Below are positions 25,586-34,042 of a stretch of 64,000 nt of DNA, in pieces. The translations under genes were made by a program, and so were the position numbers. Every line of letters starts with the position of its first letter. Positions within the stretch are counted from its first letter, which is position 1. The notes under the pieces are model-generated. The model did not search any database. It was given only the letters and a program-made list of their open reading frames with translations, and had not been told where the DNA came from. Source of the stretch: Rhodovulum sulfidophilum DSM 1374 (GTDB taxonomy: Bacteria; Pseudomonadota; Alphaproteobacteria; Rhodobacterales; Rhodobacteraceae); the NCBI RefSeq assembly GCF_001633165.1, contig NZ_CP015418.1:1468501-1532500 (forward strand). Direction: 5' to 3'.

Positions 25586-26556
25586 GCCGGCCGGCGCAGG
25601 ATCAACAGCAGGAAGATGGCGCCGCCGACAGCGCCCACGGTCAGCCCCAGCGGCACCTCGTAGGGGTAGATCACGATCCGGCCCAGGATATCGCAGAAGA
25701 GCAGCAGGCAGCCGCCGCTCAGCGCGACCGTGGGCAGCGTATGCCGCAGATTGTCGCCGCGCCAGAGCGTCACCAGATTGGGCACGACCAGCCCGACGAA
25801 GGGCACGGCGCCGGCGGTGATCACGGTGGCCGCGACGGTGGCGGAAACCAGCGTCAGGCCCAGCGCGACCATGCCGCGATAGCCCAGCCCGAGGCTCTCG
25901 GCCATGTCCTGCCCCATCGCCAGCACGGTGAAGCGGCGGGCAAAGACATAGGTCAGCGCGACCACCGGCAGGACAAGGTAGATCATCTCGTAATGGCCCT
26001 GCACGATGCGCGAGAAATCCCCCAGCATCCAGCCCTGCATGCTTTGCAGCATATTGCGGCTGAAGGCGTAGAACTCGGCCAGCGCGCCCAGCACGGCGCC
26101 GAACATCAGCCCGATCACCGGCACCAGCACGGCATCGCGAAAGCGGATGCGCTGCAGGATCGCGACAAAGATCAGGTTGGCGGCGAGGCAGAACAGCATC
26201 GCAACGCCCATCCGCAGCAGCGGTGCTGCGGCCGGAAACAGCGTCAGCGCCACCAGGATGCCGAGCTTGGCCGCCTCCATGCCGCCGGTGGTGGCGGGCT
26301 CGGCAAAGCGGTTGCGCAGGATCTGCTGCAGGATCACGCCGCTGATCGCCAGCCCCATGCCGGTCAGCACCAGCGCGATCAGCCGGGGCAGGCGGCTGGC
26401 GGTCAGGACCAGCAGCGCCTCGGGCGACGGATCGAAAATCCAGCCGATCCCGATATCCTTCGCCCCTATCAGAAGCGAGGCAAGGCTCAGCGCTGCAAAG
26501 GCGGCCGGCAGGGCTGCGCGCCGGGCCAGTGACGGTGGGGCAGGGGAAAGAGGCAT
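25582..26556 (-). CDS. FecCD-family iron-siderophore permease, first subunit
   Basis: A 324-residue permease with the family's SGVILQQILRNRFAEPATTGG motif, LGQDMAESLGLGYRG-like coupling loop (here AMGQDMAESLGLGYRG) and the conserved AGAVPFVGLVVPNLVTLWRG near the C-terminus. I start it at ATG 26556, ten bases after the upstream ABC gene stop. A longer frame begins inside that gene and adds nothing conserved. No strong ribosome site is visible, so translation may depend on coupling. It pairs with the downstream permease. Confidence 0.88.
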   Translation of the reverse strand: MPLSPAPPSLARRAALPAAFAALSLASLLIGAKDIGIGWIFDPSPEALLVLTASRLPRLIALVLTGMGLAISGVILQQILRNRFAEPATTGGMEAAKLGILVALTLFPAAAPLLRMGVAMLFCLAANLIFVAILQRIRFRDAVLVPVIGLMFGAVLGALAEFYAFSRNMLQSMQGWMLGDFSRIVQGHYEMIYLVLPVVALTYVFARRFTVLAMGQDMAESLGLGYRGMVALGLTLVSATVAATVITAGAVPFVGLVVPNLVTLWRGDNLRHTLPTVALSGGCLLLFCDILGRIVIYPYEVPLGLTVGAVGGAIFLLLILRRPA

Positions 26557-26566
26557 CGGGCGGGCG

Positions 26567-28306
26567 CTATTCGGGGCTGTCCATGCGCCAGGCTTGCGCG
26601 GCCTCACGCAGTCGCAGAAGCCAGGCATAGGGCCCGCCGCGTTGCGCCAGCGCCTCGGGCGGGCCCTGTTCGACGATCCGCCCGGCCTCCAGCACGGCGA
26701 CCCGGTCGGCCATGCGGATCGTGGAAAGCTGATGCGCGATCACGATCAGCGTCCGCTTGCCGCGCAGCCGGGCGAGCGTCTCGGTGACGAGCGCGCGGTT
26801 CGCCGCATCGAGTGCTGCGGTCGCCTCGTCGACCAGCAGGATCGGGGCGTCCTTGAGCAGGGCCCGCGCGATGGCGATGCGCTGGCGTTCTCCGCCCGAG
26901 AGCCGGACGCCGCCCTCGCCGGTCGGGCTGTCGAGCCCTTGCGGCAGGCGTCGGACGATCTCGTCGACCCCGGCGAGCCGGGCCGCCTCGGCGATCTCTT
27001 CCGCGTCGGCATCGGGGCGGCCCATGCGGATGTTCTCGGCAATCGTGCCCTCGAGCAGATAGGTGTCCTGGAAGATCTGGCTGATCTGCGCCGAGAGGAC
27101 CTCTTCGGACATGTCGCGCACATCCACGCCGCCGATCGAGACGCGGCCGCGCTCGACGTCGAAGAACCGTGCAACCAGCCGCACCACGGTGCTTTTGCCC
27201 GATCCCGAGGCGCCGACGAGCGCGGTCATGCTGCCCGGCGCGACCCGGAGCGACAGGCCCTCCAGCACGGGCGCCGTGTCGGGTGAATAGCGAAAGGTCA
27301 CATCCTCCAGCGCGACCGAGCTGTCGCGGGGGGGCTGGGGATGCTCGGCGCGGGGCAGGGGGCGGGCCTCGGCGATCTCCGTCAGTGCGGCAAGGTGGTT
27401 GCGCGCGCCGCGCAGCGCCTCGCCATATCCTGCCAGCTCGGTCATCGGCTCGATGAAGCGCTGCGCCAGCACCAGCGCAACGACCAGCGACAGCCCTTGC
27501 GCGGGCGTCAGATCGGCGTCGAGCAAGCGGAGCGCGACAAGGAGCATGGCCGCGAAGACCGCCTGAAGCGCCCAGCCGTTCAGCACGACCGAGGCGGTCG
27601 ACAGGCGGATCAGCCGACGCACGGCCTGGCGCTGTCCGGCAAAGGCATCCATGAGAAACCGCGCGCTGGCCCCGTCGCCGCTGAAGGCGCGCAGCACGGC
27701 CTGGGTGCGGGCGAACTCCACCGCGCGCTCGCCGGTCCGGGCCGCCGCCGCGTGATAGCCGCGATCCGCGTCGCGCCCCAGCCGCGCGGCAAGCGCGAAG
27801 ACGGCGACCATGAGGGGAAGCGCCGCCAGTGCGATCAGGCCGATCCGCGGCTCCAGCCAGAACAGCACCAGCGCAAGGCCGGGGGGCACCACCAGCCCGG
27901 TCAGGACCGGGGTGAAGACATGGGCGGGCAGCTGCGCCACCTCCATCACCCCCTGGGTCAGCGCATGGTTCAGGCGGCCGGTCGCGGCGCTGTCGAACCA
28001 GCCGATGGGCAGGCGCGCGACATGATTGCCAAGCCGCAGGCGGACCCCTTCGAGAACCGCGATTCCCACCTTGATGCCGGCCTGTTCGACCTGTCTGCGC
28101 AGGATCAGGCAGGCCAGCGCGCCCGTCAGCAGGGCGGCCAGCCAGGGCAGCGCGGCCGCCGCATCGCCCTGCAGCAGGCGCAGCAGAACGGGGACGGTCA
28201 GCGCGATGGTAATCGTGTTCAGCGCGCCCGAGGCCAGCGCCATTGCGGCGTAGTGGCGGAAGATCTTCACATCGTCGCCCAGCAATTTCAGGAACATGCG
28301 CATCAT
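26567..28306 (-). CDS. YbtQ/IrtB-like ABC transporter (exporter-fold, siderophore type), second half
   Basis: A 579-residue fused membrane-ATPase ABC protein: six helices to about residue 300, then the nucleotide domain with ASGSGKST, LSGGERQR and LLVDEATAALD. Exporter-fold half-transporters of this kind that are encoded with siderophore genes are the YbtPQ/IrtAB importers of inner membranes, which bring in or unload ferric siderophores. The gene overlaps its partner upstream by four bases and lies ten bases before the FecCD permease. A role as siderophore exporter is the alternative. Confidence 0.82.
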   Translation of the reverse strand: MMRMFLKLLGDDVKIFRHYAAMALASGALNTITIALTVPVLLRLLQGDAAAALPWLAALLTGALACLILRRQVEQAGIKVGIAVLEGVRLRLGNHVARLPIGWFDSAATGRLNHALTQGVMEVAQLPAHVFTPVLTGLVVPPGLALVLFWLEPRIGLIALAALPLMVAVFALAARLGRDADRGYHAAAARTGERAVEFARTQAVLRAFSGDGASARFLMDAFAGQRQAVRRLIRLSTASVVLNGWALQAVFAAMLLVALRLLDADLTPAQGLSLVVALVLAQRFIEPMTELAGYGEALRGARNHLAALTEIAEARPLPRAEHPQPPRDSSVALEDVTFRYSPDTAPVLEGLSLRVAPGSMTALVGASGSGKSTVVRLVARFFDVERGRVSIGGVDVRDMSEEVLSAQISQIFQDTYLLEGTIAENIRMGRPDADAEEIAEAARLAGVDEIVRRLPQGLDSPTGEGGVRLSGGERQRIAIARALLKDAPILLVDEATAALDAANRALVTETLARLRGKRTLIVIAHQLSTIRMADRVAVLEAGRIVEQGPPEALAQRGGPYAWLLRLREAAQAWRMDSPE

Positions 28307-30111
28307 CGGGCGATCTCCGGGTCTTGGGTCGGGGCGGGCAGCTGCGATCCGCTCTGCGCCCAGAGCGTGGCATAGCGCCCGTTTCGCGCCAGAAGCGCCT
28401 CATGGGTGCCGGTTTCCGCGATGCGGCCATCCTGCAGCACCACGATGCGGTCGGCCCCGGTAACGGTTTCCAGCCGGTGCGCGATGACCAGCAGCGTGCG
28501 GCCCCGCGCCAGTTCGGACAGCGCCTTCTGAAGCGCCAGCTCGCCTTCGGCATCCATCGCCGAGGTCACCTCGTCGAGCACGAGCAGCGGCGGGTTGAGC
28601 AGCAGCGCGCGGGCGATGCTGACGCGCTGCGCCTCGCCGCCCGAGAGCATGGCGTCGCGCCCCAGGATGCTGTCATAGCCCTGCGGCAGGGCCAGGATGC
28701 GGTCATGGATCTGGGCGGCCCTGGCCGCGGCCGTCACCTCTTCGCGGGTCGCATCGGGACGGCCCAGGGCGATGTTGTCATGCAGGCTGGCATGGATCAG
28801 CTGCACGTCCTGCAGCACGAAGCCCATGCGCCGGTACAGCTCGGCAGGCACGATGTCGCGCAGATCGGTCCCGCCCAGCGTGATCCGCCCCTCGGTGGGA
28901 TCGAAGAACCGCAGCGCCAGCCGCGCGATGGTGGATTTTCCCGCCCCCGAGGCGCCGACAATGGCGGTCATGGTGCCGGGCTCCAGCGTCAGGTCGATGT
29001 CCGAAAGGGTCTCGGTTCCGTCCTCATAGGCATAGCTGACCGCCTCGAAGCACAGCCGGTTTCCGTCGGGCGTCACGCCCTCGCCGGGGGGCGGCACGGG
29101 CAGGGTCGGGGTGTTCAGCACCGCGTCGATCCGGTCGGCTGCGGCGGTGGAATGTGCCAGCCCATGCGCCATGAAGCCCAGAAGCAGAAGCGGCGCCGAG
29201 ACCCCCGGCGCGATCAGAAGGAACGGAAGAAGATCGGCCGGGGCCATCCATCCGGCTCCGATGAACAGCGCACCCGAGGCGAGCACGATGCTGACCACGG
29301 TGACGGGGGTGATCAGCGCGTTGGCCGTCGCCAGCGGGGCGACCAGCGGCTTCGTGAAGCGCAGGAACGCGTCCAGGAACCGATGCACCGCCCCCGAATA
29401 GGCCTCATGCGCCTCGCCGGTCTTGCCGAAGGTGCGCAGGACCGGCATCGCCCTGCCGAACTCTCCCACCGCATCGCCGATCGCGGTCTGGGCCGAGACA
29501 TAGCTTGCCATGCGGTCCGGGCCGATGGATCTGCGGGTGGCGCCGAAAATGAGGTAATAGAGCGGGAAGGGCGCGAGGCTGACGATCGCCATGCGCCAGT
29601 CGACAAGGGCGAGGAACGCTGCGGCGGCGGCGATGGCGCCGAAGCAGCGCGCCCGCGTGGTGAAATAATGCGCCGAGAGCTCGTGCAGCGTGTTCATGTC
29701 GTCCTGCAGCGCCCGCTTGACGCTGCCCGAGCTGCGCGAGGTGAACCAGCCCAGCGGAACCTGCGTGAGACGCTCGGTCAGGCGGTTGCGCAAGGTGTCG
29801 GTCAGGGAATTGTCGGCGAGGTGGGCCAGGTATTCCGCCAGCGTCAGCAGGGACAATCCGACGACGAGCGCCGCGATACAGATCGTCGCGACGGTCAGCA
29901 CCGGCACCGTCGCCGCGGCCTCGGGCAGGCCAAGCGCCTGACGCCCGATCAGGGCGATCCCGGCCAGCGGCACAAGGGTCAGGATCTGCCCGGCGCCGGC
30001 AAGTGCGGCGGCCAGGCGCAGCTGCATGCGAATCGGCGCCAGGAGGCGGGTGATCGGCGGGGTGGAGGGCCCGGCGGGGCCATTGGGCTGTGTTGTCATG
30101 TCACCAGGCAT
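28303..30111 (-). CDS. YbtP/IrtA-like ABC transporter (exporter-fold, siderophore type), first half
   Basis: A 602-residue partner of the downstream gene: membrane domain to about 330, then ASGAGKST (Walker A), MLSGGEAQRVSIARA and LLVLDEVTSAMD. The signature reads LSGGEAQR, usual for this subgroup. The first ATG is at 30111; ATG 30099 four codons later is equally possible and both lack a strong ribosome site. It heads the uptake operon, divergent from the TetR gene. With its partner it probably forms a heterodimer. Confidence 0.82.
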   Translation of the reverse strand: MPGDMTTQPNGPAGPSTPPITRLLAPIRMQLRLAAALAGAGQILTLVPLAGIALIGRQALGLPEAAATVPVLTVATICIAALVVGLSLLTLAEYLAHLADNSLTDTLRNRLTERLTQVPLGWFTSRSSGSVKRALQDDMNTLHELSAHYFTTRARCFGAIAAAAAFLALVDWRMAIVSLAPFPLYYLIFGATRRSIGPDRMASYVSAQTAIGDAVGEFGRAMPVLRTFGKTGEAHEAYSGAVHRFLDAFLRFTKPLVAPLATANALITPVTVVSIVLASGALFIGAGWMAPADLLPFLLIAPGVSAPLLLLGFMAHGLAHSTAAADRIDAVLNTPTLPVPPPGEGVTPDGNRLCFEAVSYAYEDGTETLSDIDLTLEPGTMTAIVGASGAGKSTIARLALRFFDPTEGRITLGGTDLRDIVPAELYRRMGFVLQDVQLIHASLHDNIALGRPDATREEVTAAARAAQIHDRILALPQGYDSILGRDAMLSGGEAQRVSIARALLLNPPLLVLDEVTSAMDAEGELALQKALSELARGRTLLVIAHRLETVTGADRIVVLQDGRIAETGTHEALLARNGRYATLWAQSGSQLPAPTQDPEIAR

Positions 30112-30159
30112 TCAGTCGATGGGCGCGCCGCCCGGGGGGGTGGATTTTCTATAGGGTCC

Positions 30160-30168
30160 ATAAACTAA
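30160..30168. promoter_or_regulatory. Half-operator candidate upstream of the uptake operon
   Basis: ATAAACTAA here is identical to one arm of the perfect palindrome at 30945-30966. It lies between the divergent ABC and TetR genes, where a TetR regulator would be expected to bind. No good second arm is visible, so this is a half-site. Confidence 0.4.
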
Positions 30169-30284
30169 ACATGCAAGAAAGACCCAGAGAAACACTCGGA
30201 TATGAAAGGCGGGCTGTTTGTCAGACTGTGGCGCAGGCGTTACCTTCGTGTGATCACGCTTTGCCGCGCAATGGAGATGCCGCG

Positions 30285-30869
30285 ATGACCGATCCCAAGC
30301 CCAGACCCGGCCGAGGCCGCCCGCGGACCATCACCCGCGAGCGGGTTGCCGATGCCGGCATCGCCCTGGGTCTGGCGCAGTTGTCCGTCGTGGGCGTCGC
30401 GGCCGCTTTGGGGGTCACGCAGATGGCGCTTTACAAGCGTGTCGGCGGCCTCGAAGAGCTGCGCAGCCTGGTCGCCGAGGAGGCCTTCCTGCGCTGGCCC
30501 CTGCCGGACCCTGAAGAGGATGCGGATCTCGAGGCCTATCTGCACCGTTTCAGCCTCAGCCTCTGGCGTCTGGTGCACCGGCATGCGGGGATTGCGCCCT
30601 ACCTTCTGCGCCGCGACTGGATCACCGATGCGATGCTGTGCCACACGCAAGAACACCAGGCGCGGGTGGCCGAGTGCTTCGGGCTGACAGCGGCGCAGTC
30701 CAGTCGGCTGGTCTTTACCGTTGCCTATCATTGCTGCGCCATCGCCGATACGTCCCGGTCGGAGGCGCCCTCGGAGGCACCGGACGGGGAGAAGATCGAA
30801 CCGTTGCACGAGTTCGGCCTGAAGGCGCTGATTGCCGGAGCGATCGCGCTGAGCGGGGATGACGGGTGA
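30285..30869 (+). CDS. TetR-family transcriptional regulator
   Basis: A 194-residue regulator. The N-terminal HTH is standard (RERVADAGIALGL, then VVGVAAALGVTQMALYKRVGG), followed by an all-helical ligand domain. I start at ATG 30285, with GGAG eight bases upstream; the frame is open further left but that part has no conserved sequence. It sits between the ABC uptake operon and the TonB receptor gene, so it most likely controls one or both, perhaps in response to a siderophore-like ligand (inference). It is not a Fur or RirA protein. Confidence 0.88.
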   Translation: MTDPKPRPGRGRPRTITRERVADAGIALGLAQLSVVGVAAALGVTQMALYKRVGGLEELRSLVAEEAFLRWPLPDPEEDADLEAYLHRFSLSLWRLVHRHAGIAPYLLRRDWITDAMLCHTQEHQARVAECFGLTAAQSSRLVFTVAYHCCAIADTSRSEAPSEAPDGEKIEPLHEFGLKALIAGAIALSGDDG

Positions 30870-30944
30870 GCCCGGCCGGAAGGGGCGTGTCGGTGGCGCC
30901 TGTCTCCGCCGGAATGAGAGCTGCGACCGGCTCGGCCCTCCAAT

Positions 30945-30966
30945 TTAGTTTATCTTAATAAACTAA
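30945..30966. promoter_or_regulatory. Palindromic operator candidate between the TetR gene and the TonB receptor
   Basis: A perfect inverted repeat with 9-base arms TTAGTTTAT and ATAAACTAA and a CTTA centre, in locally AT-rich sequence. Its right arm recurs upstream of the regulator gene at 30160. Size and symmetry fit a TetR-type dimer site. It lies about 400 bases before the receptor start, so it would control a long-leader transcript. Confidence 0.55.
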
Positions 30967-31128
30967 TTGACAGGTAGGATTTCAGACGGCATCTACGGAG
31001 CATCTGACGCGTATGGATCGGTGCCCCAGTGCATCCATGCCGTCAGGTCGACGAAGGTTACGTGCCAGACTGCAATTCCGAGAGCCATGGGCGCCGCCCG
31101 CCACCGATGCGTTGAAGCCTCCCTTCGT

Positions 31129-31156
31129 CCGATAGCCAGCTTCCGATAGCCAGCTT
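31129..31156. repeat. Perfect 14-base tandem duplication
   Basis: CCGATAGCCAGCTT occurs twice head to tail. It lies in the otherwise gene-free 30967-31372 region. A weak minus-strand frame crossing it would be shifted by the 14-base insert, which suggests non-functional or decaying DNA. Nothing else is recognised in this stretch apart from the palindrome at its left edge. Confidence 0.7.
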
Positions 31157-31372
31157 CTGGTTGCCACAGGGTGTGAACGGGATTCTCGACAGGCCGGAAA
31201 TCCAGCGAATATCGGAAGATGCCGCGCGACCCCGGAGCGGGTTTCGCCGGTCGTGACCGCCATCGTGATGTGGCGGCAGGCATCGCGCGGCAGATCCGGC
31301 CGCGCGCCGGTTGGCTCTGTTTGTCCCGGAGAGACACGACATCCCAAGAAACAGTCAATATTCGGGACGAAC

Positions 31373-33469
31373 ATGATGCAAATACGTCTTTCCAGCCGCG
31401 CGGCGCTCATGGCCAGCGCGCTTGTTGCCCCGGTCTGCATTGCGCCGGGGACAGCCCTTGCCCAGCAGGGCCCCGACACGGGCTATTACCTGGGGGATAT
31501 CATCATCCGCGGCAATATCGCGGAGCGGTCCCTGAAGGATACCTCCAGTTCGGTCAGCGTTCTGGGGGATGAGGAGATCGAGGAAAAGTCCGCATCGGGG
31601 ACGGTCAACGAGGTCATCGCCGACACGCCGAACGTGCTCATTCCCGGCTCTACCAGCGCGCCCATCATCCGGGGGGTCGACACCGACGGCCCGCTGATCG
31701 GCGGCAACGCCTATCTGGCCAAGCCGCTGCCACGCGCGACGATGAGTATCGACGGGCGCTATGTCTCTTCGGTGGAGCTTGGCGCCGGCGGCGGCACGAC
31801 CTGGGATGTCGAGTCGATCGAGGTGTTCCGCGGGCCGCAGACAACCTCGCAGGGGGCCAACGCGATCGCGGGCGCGGTGGTGGTGACCACCAAGGATCCG
31901 ACCTTCGAGCCGGAATATTCCGCTCAGGCGGTCTATGGCAGCCGGAACAAGCGCAGGCTGTCCTTCGCGGCCTCCGGCCCGCTCAGCCAGGATTTCGCGG
32001 CGCGGCTTGCGCTGGATTACACCGGTCGCGACACCTTCGTCGATTACACCCACCCGGATTTCACCGAGCCGGATTTCGACTATGATTTCGCCTCGCTGAA
32101 CGGCCGCCTGAAGCTTTTGTGGGAACCGGCGGATATGCCGGGGCTGCGGGTCAAGCTGACCTATTCGCATACCGATCTGCACCGTCCCAGCAACGAGCAG
32201 GTGACCAAGCCCTATCGCGACCTCGATAATGCGAGTGATTACCAGGACTACATGGATGTGATCGCGGACGGGGTGGTGCTGGATACCCAGTACGACTTCG
32301 ACAACGGGATACGGCTGTCGAACCAGCTTCAGTATTCCGAAGCCGACTATGATTTTACCTTTGCCGCCCCCTATTCCGGCACCGCCGCGCGCGATTCCGC
32401 AACGCTCAGCAACGAGCTGAAGCTGACCCTGGGCCAGGGCGAGGATATCTGGAGCGGTGTTCTGGGGGTCTATTTCTCCGATGAGGATGCCGATGCGGAT
32501 TTCGCCAACAGCTATGAGGGGGTCCCGTTGGGCAGCGCCGATCTGTCCTACCGGACCCGCAGCCTCGCGCTGTTCGGCGAGGCGACCTGGCGCTTTGCCT
32601 CCGACTGGGCGCTGACCGGCGGGCTGCGCCTGCAACAGGACAGGATCGAAATCGAGGGCAAGACCAGCTATGTCGTGGACGAGAGGCTCGATTATGACGA
32701 GACCTTTACCGAAATCCTGCCGGCGCTGACGCTTTCGCATGACCTCAATTCCGACTGGACGCTGGGCGCCACGGTCAGCAAGGGCTATCTGCCCGGCGGC
32801 TCGGGCACCAATTTCCATGGCAAGGAGTATTACGAGTTCGACCCCGAGACGGCTTTGAATTCCGAGATCTTCCTCCGGGGGAGCGCGCTTGACGGGGCGC
32901 TCGATGTCTCAGCCAACCTGTTTTACACCAAATACAGGGATATCCAGCGGTCGGTGATCAACTGCCTGAACGCCGATTGCAGCGTGACGCAGGGCTCGAT
33001 GATCGTGAACGGCGAGCGCGCCCATGCCTATGGCTTCGAGTTGAGCGCCGATTATCAGGCGAGTTCGACCTTGCGCCTGTCGGGCGATATCGGGGCGTTG
33101 CAGACCGAGGTGACCGAGTTCAGCGATCATGACGGCACCAAATACGAAGGCAACGAGTTCGCGCGCTCTCCGGGCTATTCTGTCGGACTTGGCGCGGCCT
33201 GGGACATCACGCCGGATGTGACGCTTCAGGGCGACATGCGCTATGTCGACGGCTATTACAGCGACGACACCAATGAGCCCGCTGCCGAGGTCGATGGCTA
33301 TGCGCTTGCCAATATGCGCCTGAGCTACCGCCCGCGCGACGGGGTCGAGTATTTCGCCTATGTGAATAACGTTTTCGACAACCGCGCCGCGCTGTCGGTC
33401 AGCACGAACGACGCGGCGGAAATCGCCCAGCCGCGCGAATTGGGCCTCGGCCTCCGGGTGACGTTCTGA
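31373..33469 (+). CDS. TonB-dependent siderophore receptor
   Basis: A 698-residue outer-membrane receptor. A signal peptide ends around residue 27 (GTALAQ). The plug domain includes LGDIIIRG, the PIIRGVDTDGP motif and VEVFRGPQ-like IEVFRGPQTTSQGANA with AGAVVVTTKDP. The rest is beta-barrel and ends in RVTF with the C-terminal aromatic residue needed for outer-membrane insertion. ATG 31373 is followed at once by a second ATG, and GGGA lies about six bases upstream. It should import a ferric siderophore using TonB energy and hand it to the binding protein at 22900. A terminator follows. Confidence 0.93.
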   Translation: MMQIRLSSRAALMASALVAPVCIAPGTALAQQGPDTGYYLGDIIIRGNIAERSLKDTSSSVSVLGDEEIEEKSASGTVNEVIADTPNVLIPGSTSAPIIRGVDTDGPLIGGNAYLAKPLPRATMSIDGRYVSSVELGAGGGTTWDVESIEVFRGPQTTSQGANAIAGAVVVTTKDPTFEPEYSAQAVYGSRNKRRLSFAASGPLSQDFAARLALDYTGRDTFVDYTHPDFTEPDFDYDFASLNGRLKLLWEPADMPGLRVKLTYSHTDLHRPSNEQVTKPYRDLDNASDYQDYMDVIADGVVLDTQYDFDNGIRLSNQLQYSEADYDFTFAAPYSGTAARDSATLSNELKLTLGQGEDIWSGVLGVYFSDEDADADFANSYEGVPLGSADLSYRTRSLALFGEATWRFASDWALTGGLRLQQDRIEIEGKTSYVVDERLDYDETFTEILPALTLSHDLNSDWTLGATVSKGYLPGGSGTNFHGKEYYEFDPETALNSEIFLRGSALDGALDVSANLFYTKYRDIQRSVINCLNADCSVTQGSMIVNGERAHAYGFELSADYQASSTLRLSGDIGALQTEVTEFSDHDGTKYEGNEFARSPGYSVGLGAAWDITPDVTLQGDMRYVDGYYSDDTNEPAAEVDGYALANMRLSYRPRDGVEYFAYVNNVFDNRAALSVSTNDAAEIAQPRELGLGLRVTF

Positions 33470-33522
33470 ACGCCTGCGCGCAGGCCGGGTGGTCCGGTCC
33501 GCGCGCTGGTTTCGCCTTGCAG

Positions 33523-33551
33523 CGCGGCGCCCGCCCGGGCGCCGCGTTTTT
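33523..33551 (+). terminator. Rho-independent terminator after the TonB receptor
   Basis: An 11-base GC-rich perfect stem (CGCGGCGCCCG with CGGGCGCCGCG, two bases between) followed directly by TTTTT, 53 bases after the receptor stop. Confidence 0.85.
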
Positions 33552-33716
33552 CATCTCGGGCGATGGCCGCCGCCCGGTGGGCAACGATGTCCCTGATCCC
33601 CAAGGTTTGGTATGTTATAAGGTCGTTCACCCCCGCGAGCGGAGGCAGGCTGTCGAGGGCTGCTGTCAGCGCGGCATGGCGGGGTACTCCTTTCCCAAGA
33701 TAGCATGGAAAGAAGG

Positions 33717-33959
33717 CTAAGTAGACAGTTCGGGCGCACGGTGTTGGAGGAGGTCTCCCGCGTGAAGATGTGCGCGGTCCTTTACTAGTCCGTCGAGGCG
33801 CTCCTCGCCGGCGTACAGCCGGTCGAACTCAGCATCCAACGAGCGCAGCGCATCGTTGACGACGGACCTGATCTTGCGCAGCAGATGCCTTGCGGTATTG
33901 TGCTCCTCGAGATCGACGTAACTGAATAGCGATCCCGTCACCTTGTCCGATCCGTGCAT
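33717..33959 (-). pseudogene. IS5-type transposase, N-terminal fragment
   Basis: Reading minus from ATG 33959, the product starts MHGSDKVTGSLFSYVDLEE and continues RKIRSVVNDAL to EFDRLYAG. This matches the N-terminus of a common IS5/IS1182-like transposase group (usual form: GSLFSYVDLE, then IVNEAL and GEFxxLYA). Homology ends near 33800 where RPSIAPERLLRA would be expected, and the frame runs out at 33717. A copy of the element's end repeat lies upstream at 34025-34042. The catalytic domain is missing. Confidence 0.72.
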
Positions 33960-34024
33960 CGCCGTCTCCGACCCTGCCGTGGTGGCGATGAACCATGTTC
34001 CACGAAGGGCGTCGAGGCCGGAGT

Positions 34025-34042
34025 TTTTCAGCAGCCTGTTAG
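34025..34042 (-). repeat. IS5-type terminal inverted repeat (left end of the fragment at 33717)
   Basis: On the minus strand this reads CTAACAGGCTGCTGAAAA. It matches the end repeat at 35971-35988 at 14 of 18 positions, in inverted orientation. It contains the stop codon of the chemotaxis receptor gene. Confidence 0.65.
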
